Positions 32,737-41,756 of a stretch of 64,000 nt of DNA are shown piece after piece. The stretch covers positions 62,001 to 126,000 of the forward strand of contig NZ_JACTOJ010000001.1 in the NCBI RefSeq assembly GCF_032335695.1. The letters run 5' to 3'. Source of the DNA: JACTOJ01 sp032335695. GTDB lineage: Bacteria; Bacillota; Clostridia; Clostridiales; Clostridiaceae. The stretch's first letter is position 1. Each line of letters begins with the position of its first letter. The position numbers were made by a program, and so were the translations under genes. Below the pieces are notes generated by a model. The model made no database searches. It had not been told where the DNA came from and saw nothing but the letters and a program-made list of their open reading frames with translations.

Positions 32737-34141
32737 TTCTGGTAAGCATATGGTTTTGATAGAATTCTATTTTAAATTTAGTATACTTTCCTAATTCACT
32801 GCTTGCATATATTTTACCGCCGTTAGCTTCTACAAAAGCTTTTACCAGAGTAAGACCTATGCCGGAGCCTCCCGTATCCTTGCTTCTTGACAAATCACTT
32901 CTATAAAAGCGTTCAAATATGAAGGGCAGATCATTTTTGGGTATACCTATCCCGTTGTCACGTACTTTAATGACTATATTTTTATTTTCTTCCAGTAGGG
33001 ATATTTCTGCGTAACCATTAGGATTTAAGTACTTAAAAGAATTAGATAGCAGGTTATTCATGATTTGCTTAAAATGATCTTTGTCCATGAATATAGATAT
33101 ATTAGGAGCGATTTTGCTAACAATGGTATAATTTTCTTTCATATATAAAGGTTCAAAGGTATCAATAATTTTTTCCAATTCTTCTGAAATATTGAATTTA
33201 CTTTTATTTAAGTTACTGCCTGCTTGCTCTAATTTTGACAATGAGTAAAGATTATTTATCATTTTTGTAAGTCTATCTATTTCATCGTAAAAAATCTGAA
33301 ATCTTTCATTTGTAGGTTCCCATACTCCGTCCATAAAGGCTTCTACATGAGTTTTTAATGTGGTTAATGGGGTTCGCAGCTCATGAGCCATATCGGAAGA
33401 TAGCTTTTTTCTGAGCATGTCTTGATCTTGCAAGGTTTCTCCTAAATGATTTATTGAATCAGAGAGAGCCATTATTTCCTTTGTATTTGACCTAATGCTG
33501 GATCTAGCAGAAAGATTTCCAGAACTAATTTCATTGGAGGTTTTTGTTACTTTTACAAGAGGTTTAGAAATTTGCTTTGATATAATGATGCTTATGATAA
33601 ATCCAAATATAGCTGCTATTGCTGCTGATAAAACGAAAGCATGATTTAGTGCAGCCAAAAATGTCAATGAATTTGAAGATAAGAAGGAAGAACCATAATA
33701 GCCTATAATTATAGTTCCGGAAGACTTATTGGCAATAATTAAAGAATATTTATTTTCAGTGTAATCCGATATATTCATTCCGGAAAAATTATTCATAGTA
33801 TTTCCCATCATATTTCCCATCATAGATTGATGCTTCAAGTATGAGTCACCAGAGGAATATAGAATTTTATTATCAGAATTTCTAATTTCTATATATAATT
33901 CCTGAAGTTCTGCATATCTTTGTATTTCATCAGTATTTATTTTAGCTATATCGCTTTGTGAGTTATATAGCTGGTTAATCATAGTTAATACATTATTAAT
34001 TTTAGTGCTTTGTTCATCTATAAGATATTTTTTAAAATTACGATTTACTGCAAAATTTGAAAGTATACTAGTTATAACTATAGCTATTAAAATAGCACAA
34101 ACTATAACTATGGATAGTTTTTTCATTAATGTTATTTTCAT
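32732..34141 (-). CDS. Sensor histidine kinase with Met-rich extracellular loop
   Basis: A 469-aa membrane kinase: helix 1 (8-31), extracellular sensor (32-158), helix 2 (160-188), HAMP (about 190-240), HisKA with phosphorylated H253 (SSDMAHELRTP) and an HATPase domain (NLLSNSFKY, DNGIGIP, GGSGIGLTLV). The sensor holds six Met in 16 residues (107-122: MMGNMMGNTMNNFSGM). Such clusters bind Cu(I) or Ag(I) in copper proteins, so copper sensing is possible but unproven; no copper pump lies nearby. The ATG overlaps the response regulator stop by 4 nt (ATGA), so both are co-translated. Confidence 0.92.
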   Translation of the reverse strand: MKITLMKKLSIVIVCAILIAIVITSILSNFAVNRNFKKYLIDEQSTKINNVLTMINQLYNSQSDIAKINTDEIQRYAELQELYIEIRNSDNKILYSSGDSYLKHQSMMGNMMGNTMNNFSGMNISDYTENKYSLIIANKSSGTIIIGYYGSSFLSSNSLTFLAALNHAFVLSAAIAAIFGFIISIIISKQISKPLVKVTKTSNEISSGNLSARSSIRSNTKEIMALSDSINHLGETLQDQDMLRKKLSSDMAHELRTPLTTLKTHVEAFMDGVWEPTNERFQIFYDEIDRLTKMINNLYSLSKLEQAGSNLNKSKFNISEELEKIIDTFEPLYMKENYTIVSKIAPNISIFMDKDHFKQIMNNLLSNSFKYLNPNGYAEISLLEENKNIVIKVRDNGIGIPKNDLPFIFERFYRSDLSRSKDTGGSGIGLTLVKAFVEANGGKIYASSELGKYTKFKIEFYQNHMLTRN

Positions 34142-34854
34142 ATTAGCACCTCTGAGGGAGAATAGGAGAATTTATACCCCATACTATAAACAGTAACTAT
34201 ATATTTAAATTCACTATTATCACTATCTATTTTGCGGCGTATATTTTTTATATAGGAGTCAATTGTTCTGTCAAAGCCATCATATTCTACTCCAAAAGCT
34301 TTATATACAAGCTGTTCTCTCGATAAAATTTGATTAGGATTAGAGATGAGAACGGTAAATACTTTAAATTCATTAGGGGTAAGGGTTACAGATTTGCCTT
34401 TTCTTTTCACAATCATCTCTTTCATATTTATTTCTAAATCGCCATTATTAAAGGTTATAGTATTCTTTTCAGGAACCACATTGTTATAACATCGTCTCAG
34501 TAGTGCTTTAACTCTAACCACAAGTTCTCTTACACTGAAGGGTTTTGTCAAATAATCATCTGCACCCATTGATATTCCTTGTATCTTATTTTCTTCATCA
34601 GATTTTGCAGTAAGCATAATTATAGGTATGTTAGAAGTCTCTCTTATTTTAGTACAAATAGCTTCCCCAGATATTTTAGGAAGCATTAAATCTAATATCA
34701 GCAAATGAACATCTTCCCGATTAAATATATTAAGTGCAGATTCACCATTATTGGCAGTTATAACCTGAAAGCCTTCCTTTTGAAGATAAGCTTTAACTAC
34801 ATTAATAATATTTACTTCATCATCTACTACAAGGATTTTAAATTGACTACTCAA
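34138..34854 (-). CDS. OmpR-family response regulator
   Basis: About 238 aa: receiver domain with acidic pair DDE, phosphorylated D55 (LILDLMLP), T and K (MLTAK, LTKPF), then a winged-helix DNA-binding domain (about 135-235). I chose TTG 34854, which stands 6 nt after GGAGGTG; the longer ATG at 34869 would contain that site in its first codons. It forms an operon with the kinase. A palindrome (34870-34888) precedes the ribosome site and may be an operator. Confidence 0.92.
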   Translation of the reverse strand: MSSQFKILVVDDEVNIINVVKAYLQKEGFQVITANNGESALNIFNREDVHLLILDLMLPKISGEAICTKIRETSNIPIIMLTAKSDEENKIQGISMGADDYLTKPFSVRELVVRVKALLRRCYNNVVPEKNTITFNNGDLEINMKEMIVKRKGKSVTLTPNEFKVFTVLISNPNQILSREQLVYKAFGVEYDGFDRTIDSYIKNIRRKIDSDNSEFKYIVTVYSMGYKFSYSPSEVLI

Positions 34855-34869
34855 AGTATCCACCTCCAA

Positions 34870-34888
34870 ATTATAGTATAACTATAAT
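34870..34888. promoter_or_regulatory. Palindrome before the response regulator
   Basis: ATTATAGT-ATA-ACTATAAT, with perfect 8-bp arms, lies directly upstream of the ribosome site of the two-component operon. It also contains a possible minus-strand -10 (TATAAT). An operator for autoregulation is possible; the AT content makes chance symmetry hard to exclude. Confidence 0.35.
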
Positions 34889-34891
34889 AAC

Positions 34892-34923
34892 AAAAAAACT
34901 AGAGAAAAATCTCTAGTTTTTTT
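34892..34923 (-). terminator. Terminator of the SHOCT gene
   Basis: AAAAAAACTAGAG and its complement form a 13-bp stem with T-runs. The SHOCT stop codon lies in the stem, so this gene is transcriptionally separated from the response regulator downstream. Confidence 0.8.
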
Positions 34924-35164
34924 GTGAAAGAACAGATTTTCTTCTTAAATATTCTTCTTCGCTTATTTCACCTTTAGCAAATTTTTCATTAAGTACCCCT
35001 AAGGTAGAGTCAGATTTGTTTATATATTTACCTAAGAATTTTAAAGCAAAAACTATTAATGCAGCAATAATTAATAGCCTAAATATCATCGCAGATGCCA
35101 TGAAACCACCGCCTAATCCAAAGGAAGCTAGCCTTCCATATCCACCACAGAACATATAAATCAC
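34913..35164 (-). CDS. Small membrane SHOCT-domain protein
   Basis: An 83-aa protein with a glycine-rich N-terminus (CGGYGRLASFGLGGGF), one membrane helix (about residues 26-48) and a C-terminal SHOCT motif (LNEKFAKGEISEEEYLRRKSVL). SHOCT segments are short oligomerisation helices found at the end of many membrane proteins. It is next to the two-component operon but separated by a terminator, so a functional link is a guess. A ribosome site (CAAGGAGTG) precedes the ATG. Confidence 0.85.
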   Translation of the reverse strand: MIYMFCGGYGRLASFGLGGGFMASAMIFRLLIIAALIVFALKFLGKYINKSDSTLGVLNEKFAKGEISEEEYLRRKSVLSQKN

Positions 35165-35225
35165 TCCTTGTTTTTTATTATGTGATAATTGTATATAGAA
35201 ATTGTGGAGGAATTATGGAGAAATA

Positions 35226-35262
35226 AAAAGAAGTGTTGGATGTACGTTCCAACACTTCTTTT
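35226..35262 (-). terminator. Terminator of the glnK-amt operon
   Basis: Perfect 15-bp arms AAAAGAAGTGTTGGA and complement with a 7-nt loop and T-run on the minus strand lie 16 bp after the ammonium transporter stop. Confidence 0.87.
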
Positions 35263-35277
35263 GCAATTGATATAGTA

Positions 35278-36540
35278 TTATGCACCGAGCTCGGAGTCTC
35301 CGCCATCTAAAGTGAGCTGAGAATAAGCGCTTTCACCATGTTGTGATGAATCTAATCCTGCTTCTTCTTCATCCTCACTTGCTCTTAACTTAGTAAATAG
35401 CTTGATTACGAAAAGTATTACTAATGTGATTACTATAGCATAAGCATAAGTAGCTACGATACCAATTATCTGAACTAAAAGCTGATGAGCATTCCCGTAG
35501 AATAATCCATTTGCACCAGCTGAGTTAACAGATTTGGTTGCAAATAGTCCAGTTGCTATACCTCCCCAAGTTCCGCCTATACCATGGCATCCAAAAGCAT
35601 CTAAAGCATCATCATAACCAAATTTGCTTTTTAAGAAATTAACGGCAAAGAAACATATTATTCCGCCAAGTAATCCAATTAGTATTGCTGACATTGGAGT
35701 AACAAAGCCTGCTGCTGGAGTAATTGCAACTAGTCCTGCAACTATACCGCTTCCGAAGCCAAGAGCTGTAGGTTTCTTGTTTATTATCCATTCTGAGAAC
35801 ATCCAGGATAATCCTGCTGCAGCTGCAGCTGTATTTGTTGTAACAAAAGCATTCATTGCTACATCATTGAAGGCTAATGCACTTCCAGCATTAAAACCAT
35901 ACCATCCAAACCATAGTAAGCCAACACCTAATATTGTTAATGGCAAGCTGTGAGGTCTAACAGACTTTAACGATTTTCTCTTTCCGAGCACTATGGCTAT
36001 TACTAAGCCTGATACACCAGAGCTTATATGAACAACATCACCGCCTGCAAAGTCAAGAGCTCCTAAATTGTGAAGCCAGCCGCCAGCACCCCAAACCCAG
36101 TGAGCTACTGGATCATACACGAAAGTTGTCCATAAAAGAGTGAAAAGTAAGAATGCAGGGAATCTGAATCTTTCTGCATAGGCTCCAGATATAAGAGCAG
36201 GAGTTATTAAAGCAAACATCATCTGAAACATCATGAACAATGATTGAGGTATAGTTCCAGCGTAATCCGCATTAGGATTTATGCCAACTCCATTTAATCC
36301 GAAAAAGTTGAATCCTCCGATTAATCCGCCGTGATCTGCTCCAAAAGCTAAAGTATAACCTATCAATATCCATTGAATGGATACAATCCCCATAGTAACA
36401 TAACTGTGCATTGTGGTGCTTAATGCATTTTTACGTCTAACCATTCCGCTATAAAATAAAGCTAGGCCAGGTGTCATAAGCATAACTAAAACAGTACATG
36501 TAAAAACAAAACTTGAATCTCCTATGTTTAATGATTTCAT
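35278..36540 (-). CDS. amt: Ammonium transporter
   Basis: A 420-aa Amt/MEP/Rh channel with about 11 membrane helices. The family signatures are clear: the N-terminal SSFVFTCTVLVMLMTPGLALFYSGMVRRKN segment (helix 1), FDFAGGDVVHISSG (signature with the first pore His region), and CHGIGGTWGGIATG with the second pore His. The last 30 residues are an acidic soluble tail. It conducts ammonia/ammonium and is normally gated by P-II, which is encoded directly upstream. The final residues of the tail are unusually acidic and Ser/Gly-rich. Confidence 0.96.
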   Translation of the reverse strand: MKSLNIGDSSFVFTCTVLVMLMTPGLALFYSGMVRRKNALSTTMHSYVTMGIVSIQWILIGYTLAFGADHGGLIGGFNFFGLNGVGINPNADYAGTIPQSLFMMFQMMFALITPALISGAYAERFRFPAFLLFTLLWTTFVYDPVAHWVWGAGGWLHNLGALDFAGGDVVHISSGVSGLVIAIVLGKRKSLKSVRPHSLPLTILGVGLLWFGWYGFNAGSALAFNDVAMNAFVTTNTAAAAAGLSWMFSEWIINKKPTALGFGSGIVAGLVAITPAAGFVTPMSAILIGLLGGIICFFAVNFLKSKFGYDDALDAFGCHGIGGTWGGIATGLFATKSVNSAGANGLFYGNAHQLLVQIIGIVATYAYAIVITLVILFVIKLFTKLRASEDEEEAGLDSSQHGESAYSQLTLDGGDSELGA

Positions 36541-36618
36541 TTTTCAACCCCCAATTTTAATAATTAAATATTATAAATCCCTTTAGTACTTCTGAATAAA
36601 AATGATTTTATGAAAAAA

Positions 36619-36957
36619 CTATATAGCTGAATCTCCGGTTTCACCAGTTCTTATTCTTATGGCATTTTCAACATTGTATATAAATATCTTTCCATCACCT
36701 ATATGTCCTGTTGAAACTCCCTCCCTGACTTTAGTAACAAGTGTGTCTACAATTTCATCTACTACAACCACTTCTACCTTTACCTTGTGAATTAAATTAA
36801 CATTCACTACAGTTCCCCTGTATCTTTCTGTGACACCTTTTTGATTTCCGCAGCCCAATACTGTCGTAACACTCATGCCTTTAACATTTAATTCATTTAG
36901 TATTTGTTTTAAGTCTTCTAATTTTTCAGGTCTTAAAATTATTTCGAGTTTTTTCAT
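36619..36957 (-). CDS. glnK: P-II nitrogen regulatory protein
   Basis: A 112-aa P-II trimer protein. It binds ATP/ADP and 2-oxoglutarate and plugs the ammonium channel. The C-terminal signature (TGHIGDGKIFIYNVENAIRIRTGE) and the B-loop are intact. In the T-loop the usual YTVDF is VNVNL, so the uridylylation Tyr51 is absent; control must rely on ligands alone, as in many clostridia. It is first in a two-gene operon with amt (78-bp gap), under a 270-bp AT-rich upstream region with no recognised riboswitch. Confidence 0.95.
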   Translation of the reverse strand: MKKLEIILRPEKLEDLKQILNELNVKGMSVTTVLGCGNQKGVTERYRGTVVNVNLIHKVKVEVVVVDEIVDTLVTKVREGVSTGHIGDGKIFIYNVENAIRIRTGETGDSAI

Positions 36958-37233
36958 ATTTGTTACAGCCCCCTTTAATTTTAATAATATAATAATAAGG
37001 GATTATGAATAAAGAAATTTTACTTAAATAAATTAAAAAAATATTTTTGCAAATTTATAAAATTTACATTGAATTTATGAGGAATTTTAATTTTTTCATA
37101 CATTTTCATATTTATTTTTAATGATTTACAATGGAAGATTTAAAAAATATATAATCTTATAAAATTGTATAGAGAATTTTATTAAACAGTGAATTTGGAT
37201 ATACTAAATTTATAGGAAGGAGAGATGAAAAAT

Positions 37234-37521
37234 ATGGATATAAAAAAAGGTTCAAATAGATTTTATATAGGTGATTCAGAAGAAAGTGCAATAGCAGAAA
37301 TAACTTTTATAGACAAGGATAGGGATACTATAGTTATAGATCATACTTATGTATCCCATGATTTGAGAGGGAAAGGTATAGCATCGGAGCTTGTAAGCAA
37401 GGTGGTAGAGTTTGCAAAGGAAGAGAACAAAAAAGTGATACCAGTCTGCAGCTTTGCAAAGGAGGAATTTATTAAGCACAAGGACTATCTGAGCGTGTTA
37501 GATAACGTTACGTACATTTAA
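37234..37521 (+). CDS. GNAT-type small N-acetyltransferase (NATD1-like)
   Basis: About 95 aa. The acetyl-CoA-binding segment is VSHDLRGKGIASELV, preceded by DRDTIVIDHTYV, and CSFAKEEFIKHKDYLSVL closes the fold. This is the compact YidJ/NATD1-like class, whose substrates are not known. I prefer ATG 37234 because the AAGGAG site is only 2 nt from the upstream ATG at 37225 but 11 nt from this one. Confidence 0.88.
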   Translation: MDIKKGSNRFYIGDSEESAIAEITFIDKDRDTIVIDHTYVSHDLRGKGIASELVSKVVEFAKEENKKVIPVCSFAKEEFIKHKDYLSVLDNVTYI

Positions 37522-37592
37522 AATTTGGCAACCCATTTAACAATAGTATATAAGAAATATTAAACATAAGTAGATTTGAGAGGGCTGATAGA

Positions 37593-37943
37593 ATGAAAAA
37601 AGTTATAATAACAGTTGTTTGCTTTATAGTAATGTGTACATCCATTTTATTTTTGAGCTGTTCAAGTAATAAATCAAGTAATCAAAACTCCGCATCAAAT
37701 TCAACCACAGGCAACAAAACCTTTACTGCAGAAGAATTAAAAAAATATAATGGTGAGAATGGAAACCCTGCATATGTAGCAGTGAATGGAATTGTATATG
37801 ATGTTACCAATGCTAGGAAATGGAAAAATGGTAAGCATGAGAATGGAGTGGTGGCTGGAGTTGATTTGACTAATTCCATTGGTCAATCACCACACGGAGC
37901 CAGCGTCTTGAAAGACTTGCCGGTAGTTGGAACTCTAAAATAA
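37593..37943 (+). CDS. Lipoprotein with cytochrome b5-like domain
   Basis: A 116-aa exported lipoprotein. Signal helix (about 4-22) with lipobox FLSC, a Ser/Asn linker, then a cytochrome b5-like domain (about 44-116): FTAEELKKYNGENGNPAYVAVNGIVYDVT and SPHGASVLKDLPVVGTLK. Homologues in anaerobes often bind heme or another ligand at the surface. One axial-type His is visible in SPHGAS and another candidate in GKHENG. It is followed by a terminator and stands alone. Confidence 0.9.
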   Translation: MKKVIITVVCFIVMCTSILFLSCSSNKSSNQNSASNSTTGNKTFTAEELKKYNGENGNPAYVAVNGIVYDVTNARKWKNGKHENGVVAGVDLTNSIGQSPHGASVLKDLPVVGTLK

Positions 37944-37948
37944 CAGAT

Positions 37949-37987
37949 AAAGCTGATTTAAATGAGACTATATTTAAATCAGCTTTT
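37949..37987 (+). terminator. Intrinsic terminator
   Basis: AAAGCTGATTTAAAT pairs perfectly over 15 bp with its complement around an 8-nt loop, ending in a T-run just after the cytochrome b5-like gene. Confidence 0.88.
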
Positions 37988-38064
37988 TTAATGCCATTTA
38001 GTGCTTTGTGCAAATGAACAATAAAAATCATCAAGTAAACAATGTAATGGCTGTTTAAAATATA

Positions 38065-38081
38065 TTAACATTGTTAATGTT
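38065..38081. promoter_or_regulatory. Possible operator upstream of the GntP gene
   Basis: TTAACA-T-TGTTAA and the overlapping AACATT-GTT-AATGTT make a compact symmetric patch about 70 bp before the permease start. It may be a regulator site, perhaps for the CdaR-type protein of the same cluster. The arms are only 6 bp, so this is tentative. Confidence 0.3.
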
Positions 38082-38149
38082 GAATTAAAGTAAACGTTAC
38101 CTAATGTTTGACTAATGAAAAATTTAATTGAGTAAGGAGAGAAAATGTA

Positions 38150-39436
38150 ATGGCGTTGATTCATTGGAGTGGAGCAATAATAGGACTTATAATTGCAATA
38201 GTACTAATTTTGAGAAAAATAAATCCTGTATACTCGTTGTTTACAGGAGCTATAATCGGGGCTCTAATAGGAGGAGCTAGCTTATCAAATACAGTTCAGG
38301 TTATAATTGATGGTACCAATAGTGTTATGGGAGCTGTAGTGCGTGTTATAGCAGCTGGAGTGTTAGCGGGAGTGCTAATTGAATCAGGAGCTGCTGAAAA
38401 GATTGCTGAAACTATAGTTGAAAAGATGGGAGAAAAAAAGGTTCTTTTGGCAATTGCGCTAGCAAGTATGATAATTACCGCTGTAGGAGTTTTTATTCCA
38501 GTTACAGTTATCATAGTTGCGCCAATAGCTTTGCCAGTAGCTAAAAAAGTGGGAATAACAAAGTCATCCATACTTTTGGCTATGATAGGAGGAGGAAAAG
38601 CTGGTAATGTCATATCACCTAATCCTAATACTATCGCAGCAGCAAAAGGTTTTAATGTTGATTTGGCTCAGGTAATGATAGGGGGGGTTATTCCTGCTGT
38701 GGTAGGATTAATAGTTACTTATTTTGTAGCAACATTAATTAGTAAAAAGGGCGAACTGATAAAAGAGTCTGAAATACCAGCTCATGTGGAGGACAAAAAG
38801 AAGCCTAGCTTTAAGGCTGCTATGATAGCTCCTGTGGTAGCAGTAATATTGCTGGCCCTTAACCCTATAGGCAGCATGCTTAATATAAAGTTTTTAATAA
38901 ATCTTAAAATAGATGCCATGTTTATATTGCCTATTGCAGGAATTATAGGACTTATAGCTATGGGACAAGTTAAGAAAATTATTGACTATACTACAGCTGG
39001 TTTAAATAAGATGACGGGAACTGTGATGATATTAATTGGAGCTGGTGCAATAGCTGGGGTTATCTCCAAATCAGATTTAAGTCAAGTTGTAGTTAATGGA
39101 ATACATTCTCTTGGAATTTCAGGAGTGTTTTTAGCACCTATTTCAAGTATACTAATGGCTGCAGCAACAGCGTCAACTTCTACAGGTTCAATTGTAGCTA
39201 CAGGTACCTTTGGAAAAGCAATATTATCTATGGGAGTAGCGCCTTTAAGTGCTGCAGTTATGATAAATACCGGCGCGGTAGTTATAGACCATTTACCACA
39301 TGGAAACTTCTTTCATGCGTCAGCAGATGCTGTTAAAATGAATATAAAGGAACGTATGAAGTTAATTCCTTATGAATCAATGGTTGGAGGATCTATAGCA
39401 ATAGTTGCTACAATTATATATGGATTTATAAAATAG
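38150..39436 (+). CDS. GntP-family permease, probable glycerate transporter
   Basis: A 428-aa membrane protein of about 12 helices in the gluconate:proton symporter (GntP) family. GGGKAGNVISPNPNTIAAAKGF and ATASTSTGSIVATGTFG are family-like segments. Directly downstream (20 bp) is a glycerate kinase and then a CdaR-type regulator, the set used for glycerate or sugar-diacid uptake, so D-glycerate is the most likely substrate. ATG 38150 follows AAGGAGAG. Confidence 0.9.
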   Translation: MALIHWSGAIIGLIIAIVLILRKINPVYSLFTGAIIGALIGGASLSNTVQVIIDGTNSVMGAVVRVIAAGVLAGVLIESGAAEKIAETIVEKMGEKKVLLAIALASMIITAVGVFIPVTVIIVAPIALPVAKKVGITKSSILLAMIGGGKAGNVISPNPNTIAAAKGFNVDLAQVMIGGVIPAVVGLIVTYFVATLISKKGELIKESEIPAHVEDKKKPSFKAAMIAPVVAVILLALNPIGSMLNIKFLINLKIDAMFILPIAGIIGLIAMGQVKKIIDYTTAGLNKMTGTVMILIGAGAIAGVISKSDLSQVVVNGIHSLGISGVFLAPISSILMAAATASTSTGSIVATGTFGKAILSMGVAPLSAAVMINTGAVVIDHLPHGNFFHASADAVKMNIKERMKLIPYESMVGGSIAIVATIIYGFIK

Positions 39437-39456
39437 GAATAGTTAGGAGAGTAATC

Positions 39457-40596
39457 ATGAAAAAGAATTTAAATATAATATTAGCTCCTGATTCTTTTAA
39501 AGAAAGCATGACTGCAAAAGAAGCTTGTGTAGCTATGGAAAAAGGAATAAAAAAAGTTAATGATAAAATAAACTGCATACATGTGCCTATGGCGGATGGC
39601 GGCGAGGGAACCATGCAATCTCTTATAGATGCCACAGGAGGAAGAAAATATTCCTTAAAGGTTGTAGGCCCCCTAGGAAATGAAGTAGATGCAGAATACG
39701 GCATCCTTGGAAACGGAAAAATAGGTATATTAGAAATGGCTAGTGCCAGTGGAATACAGCTTGTACCTAAAGAAAAAAGAAATCCATTAATAACAACTAC
39801 TTATGGTACAGGTCAGCTTATAAAGGCATGCTTAGATATGGGAATAAAAAAGCTTCTAATAGGTATAGGAGGAAGTGCTACCAATGATGGAGGTGCTGGT
39901 GTTATTCAAGCTCTTGGAGCAAGACTTTTAGATGAAGAAGGAAAAGAACTTGGCTTTGGAGGCGGAGAACTTGAAAAACTTCATAGCATTGATATAAGCG
40001 ATTTAGATGCTAGAATAGCTGAGGTAGAAGTAGAGGTAGCTTGTGATGTTACAAATCCATTGTGTGGTGAAAGAGGAGCATCTAATGTATTTGGACCGCA
40101 GAAGGGTGCTACCAAGGAAATGATATCAGCATTAGACAGCAATTTGGCACACTATGCTAATGTGATAAAGAATCAGTTAGGCAAGGATGTTCTTGAGCTT
40201 CCAGGAGCGGGTGCAGCTGGCGGATTAGGAGCTGGACTTGTAGCTTTTTTAGATGGGAAGCTTAAAAAGGGAATCGATATGGTAATTGAATATTCTGATC
40301 TGGAAAACAAGGTTAAAGATGCTGATATGGTATGGACGGGAGAAGGAAGTATAGATTTTCAAACTAAATTTGGAAAAACGCCTTTTGGTGTGGCATCCAT
40401 TGCTAAAAAGTATAACAAGCCTGTGATTGCTCTTGCTGGAAGGATAGGAAATGACATCGAAGAATTATATGATGAAATAGATGCCATATTTGGAATCATG
40501 CAAGGAGTTACTTCATTAGAGGAAGCTCTTGAAAATGGAAAAGAAAATATTGAAAAAACTTCTGAAAACATAATAAGACTTATGAATTTACTTTAA
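39457..40596 (+). CDS. Glycerate 2-kinase
   Basis: A 379-aa type I glycerate kinase (GarK/GlxK family). It phosphorylates D-glycerate to 2-phosphoglycerate, which enters glycolysis. The family start LAPDSFKESMTAKEA, the glycine-rich GIGGSATNDGGAG (about 130-142), PGAGAAGGLGAGL and WTGEGSIDFQT are clear. It is in an operon with the GntP permease, which would bring in the substrate. A hairpin (40612-40652) follows. Confidence 0.95.
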   Translation: MKKNLNIILAPDSFKESMTAKEACVAMEKGIKKVNDKINCIHVPMADGGEGTMQSLIDATGGRKYSLKVVGPLGNEVDAEYGILGNGKIGILEMASASGIQLVPKEKRNPLITTTYGTGQLIKACLDMGIKKLLIGIGGSATNDGGAGVIQALGARLLDEEGKELGFGGGELEKLHSIDISDLDARIAEVEVEVACDVTNPLCGERGASNVFGPQKGATKEMISALDSNLAHYANVIKNQLGKDVLELPGAGAAGGLGAGLVAFLDGKLKKGIDMVIEYSDLENKVKDADMVWTGEGSIDFQTKFGKTPFGVASIAKKYNKPVIALAGRIGNDIEELYDEIDAIFGIMQGVTSLEEALENGKENIEKTSENIIRLMNLL

Positions 40597-40611
40597 AATA
40601 AGATATAATAT

Positions 40612-40652
40612 TAAGAAGAACTGCTTTTATCTCATAGAAGCAGTTCTTCTTA
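40612..40652 (+). terminator. Terminator-like hairpin after glycerate kinase
   Basis: Perfect 15-bp arms TAAGAAGAACTGCTT and complement with an 11-nt loop. No long T-run follows, so termination before the regulator gene may be partial. Confidence 0.65.
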
Positions 40653-40698
40653 CAATATAGAGAAGTTTTCATACTATCATATAAAGGATGTGAAAAAA

Positions 40699-41730
40699 TT
40701 GAAACTATCTAAAAATATTGCCCAAAAGATTGTTAAAGAGATGATGAATGTGATCCCTTACAATATAAATGTTATGAACGAAAAGGGGATTATTATAGGA
40801 AGCGGGGATTTAGCTCGTATAGGAAATATTCATGAGGGAGCCATGGAAGCCATAAATAGCAAATCTTTAAATGTGATACATCATGAAGAGAAGGGAGTAA
40901 AACCAGGAGTTAATGAACCTATAATAATAGATGATGAAGTGATTGGTGTAATAGGTATAACTGGAGAATTAGAAGAAGTTAAAAGATTTATAAAATTAGT
41001 GCGCGTAACTGCCGTACTTTTAATAGAACAGGCTAAATTGGATGAAGAAATTCAAGATAGAAGACTTAATATGCAAAAGTTTTATCATGAGCTGGCTCAT
41101 AGAAAAAATGAATATGACTTGGAATTCACAAAACGTGCGGAAACCTATGGATTTGACATTGCCAAAGGCTATTCGGCAATTCTTGTAAATAGCTATATGG
41201 ACTCTAAGGAATTAATAAAAATATGCAAAAAGTATCCGCATAATTTTGATGTGGATAATAATAAAAGAGTATTTTTGATTGAAGATGAATATAAATACAA
41301 AAAAATTATTAATGAACTAAATGAATGCTCTGAGGTTAATAAAGTAAGTATAGGAGGAAAAGAAAAAGTTATATCATACTCCATAGAAAACGCTGAAAAG
41401 ACTTTAGAAATTGGAATGAAGCTTAAGCCTCTTTCGAAAATATATCATTATGAGGACTTAAAGTTTTTTATTCATCTATCCTATAATGATAAGGAATTCA
41501 TAGTTTCTATATTTAGAAATTTAGATAAAACGGCAAACAACTTAGAGCTAATGGAAACCATACAGGCATACATTGAGGAAAATGGAGAAATTACAAATGT
41601 GGCTTCCAGGCTTAATATACATAGAAATACATTGAATTATAGACTTGAGAGAATTCAGCAATTAACAGGTAAAAATCCTAAAAATTTATTTGAATTATTT
41701 GAGCTTCTTTGCGGACTCATTTGGTTATAA
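40699..41730 (+). CDS. CdaR-family sugar-diacid/glycerate regulator
   Basis: About 343 aa. An N-terminal sugar-diacid-recognition domain (about 5-130; IVKEMMNVIPYNINVMNEKGIIIGSGD) is followed by a GGDEF-like middle region lacking active-site motifs, and a C-terminal PucR/CdaR helix-turn-helix (about 285-340; NVASRLNIHRNTLNYRLERIQQLTG). E. coli CdaR controls glycerate, glucarate and galactarate genes, fitting the upstream permease and kinase. I chose TTG 40699, 10 nt after AGGA; GTG 40690 is only 1 nt from it. Confidence 0.9.
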   Translation: MKLSKNIAQKIVKEMMNVIPYNINVMNEKGIIIGSGDLARIGNIHEGAMEAINSKSLNVIHHEEKGVKPGVNEPIIIDDEVIGVIGITGELEEVKRFIKLVRVTAVLLIEQAKLDEEIQDRRLNMQKFYHELAHRKNEYDLEFTKRAETYGFDIAKGYSAILVNSYMDSKELIKICKKYPHNFDVDNNKRVFLIEDEYKYKKIINELNECSEVNKVSIGGKEKVISYSIENAEKTLEIGMKLKPLSKIYHYEDLKFFIHLSYNDKEFIVSIFRNLDKTANNLELMETIQAYIEENGEITNVASRLNIHRNTLNYRLERIQQLTGKNPKNLFELFELLCGLIWL

Positions 41731-41756
41731 TATTAATTTAGAAGGAGTGATAATAC

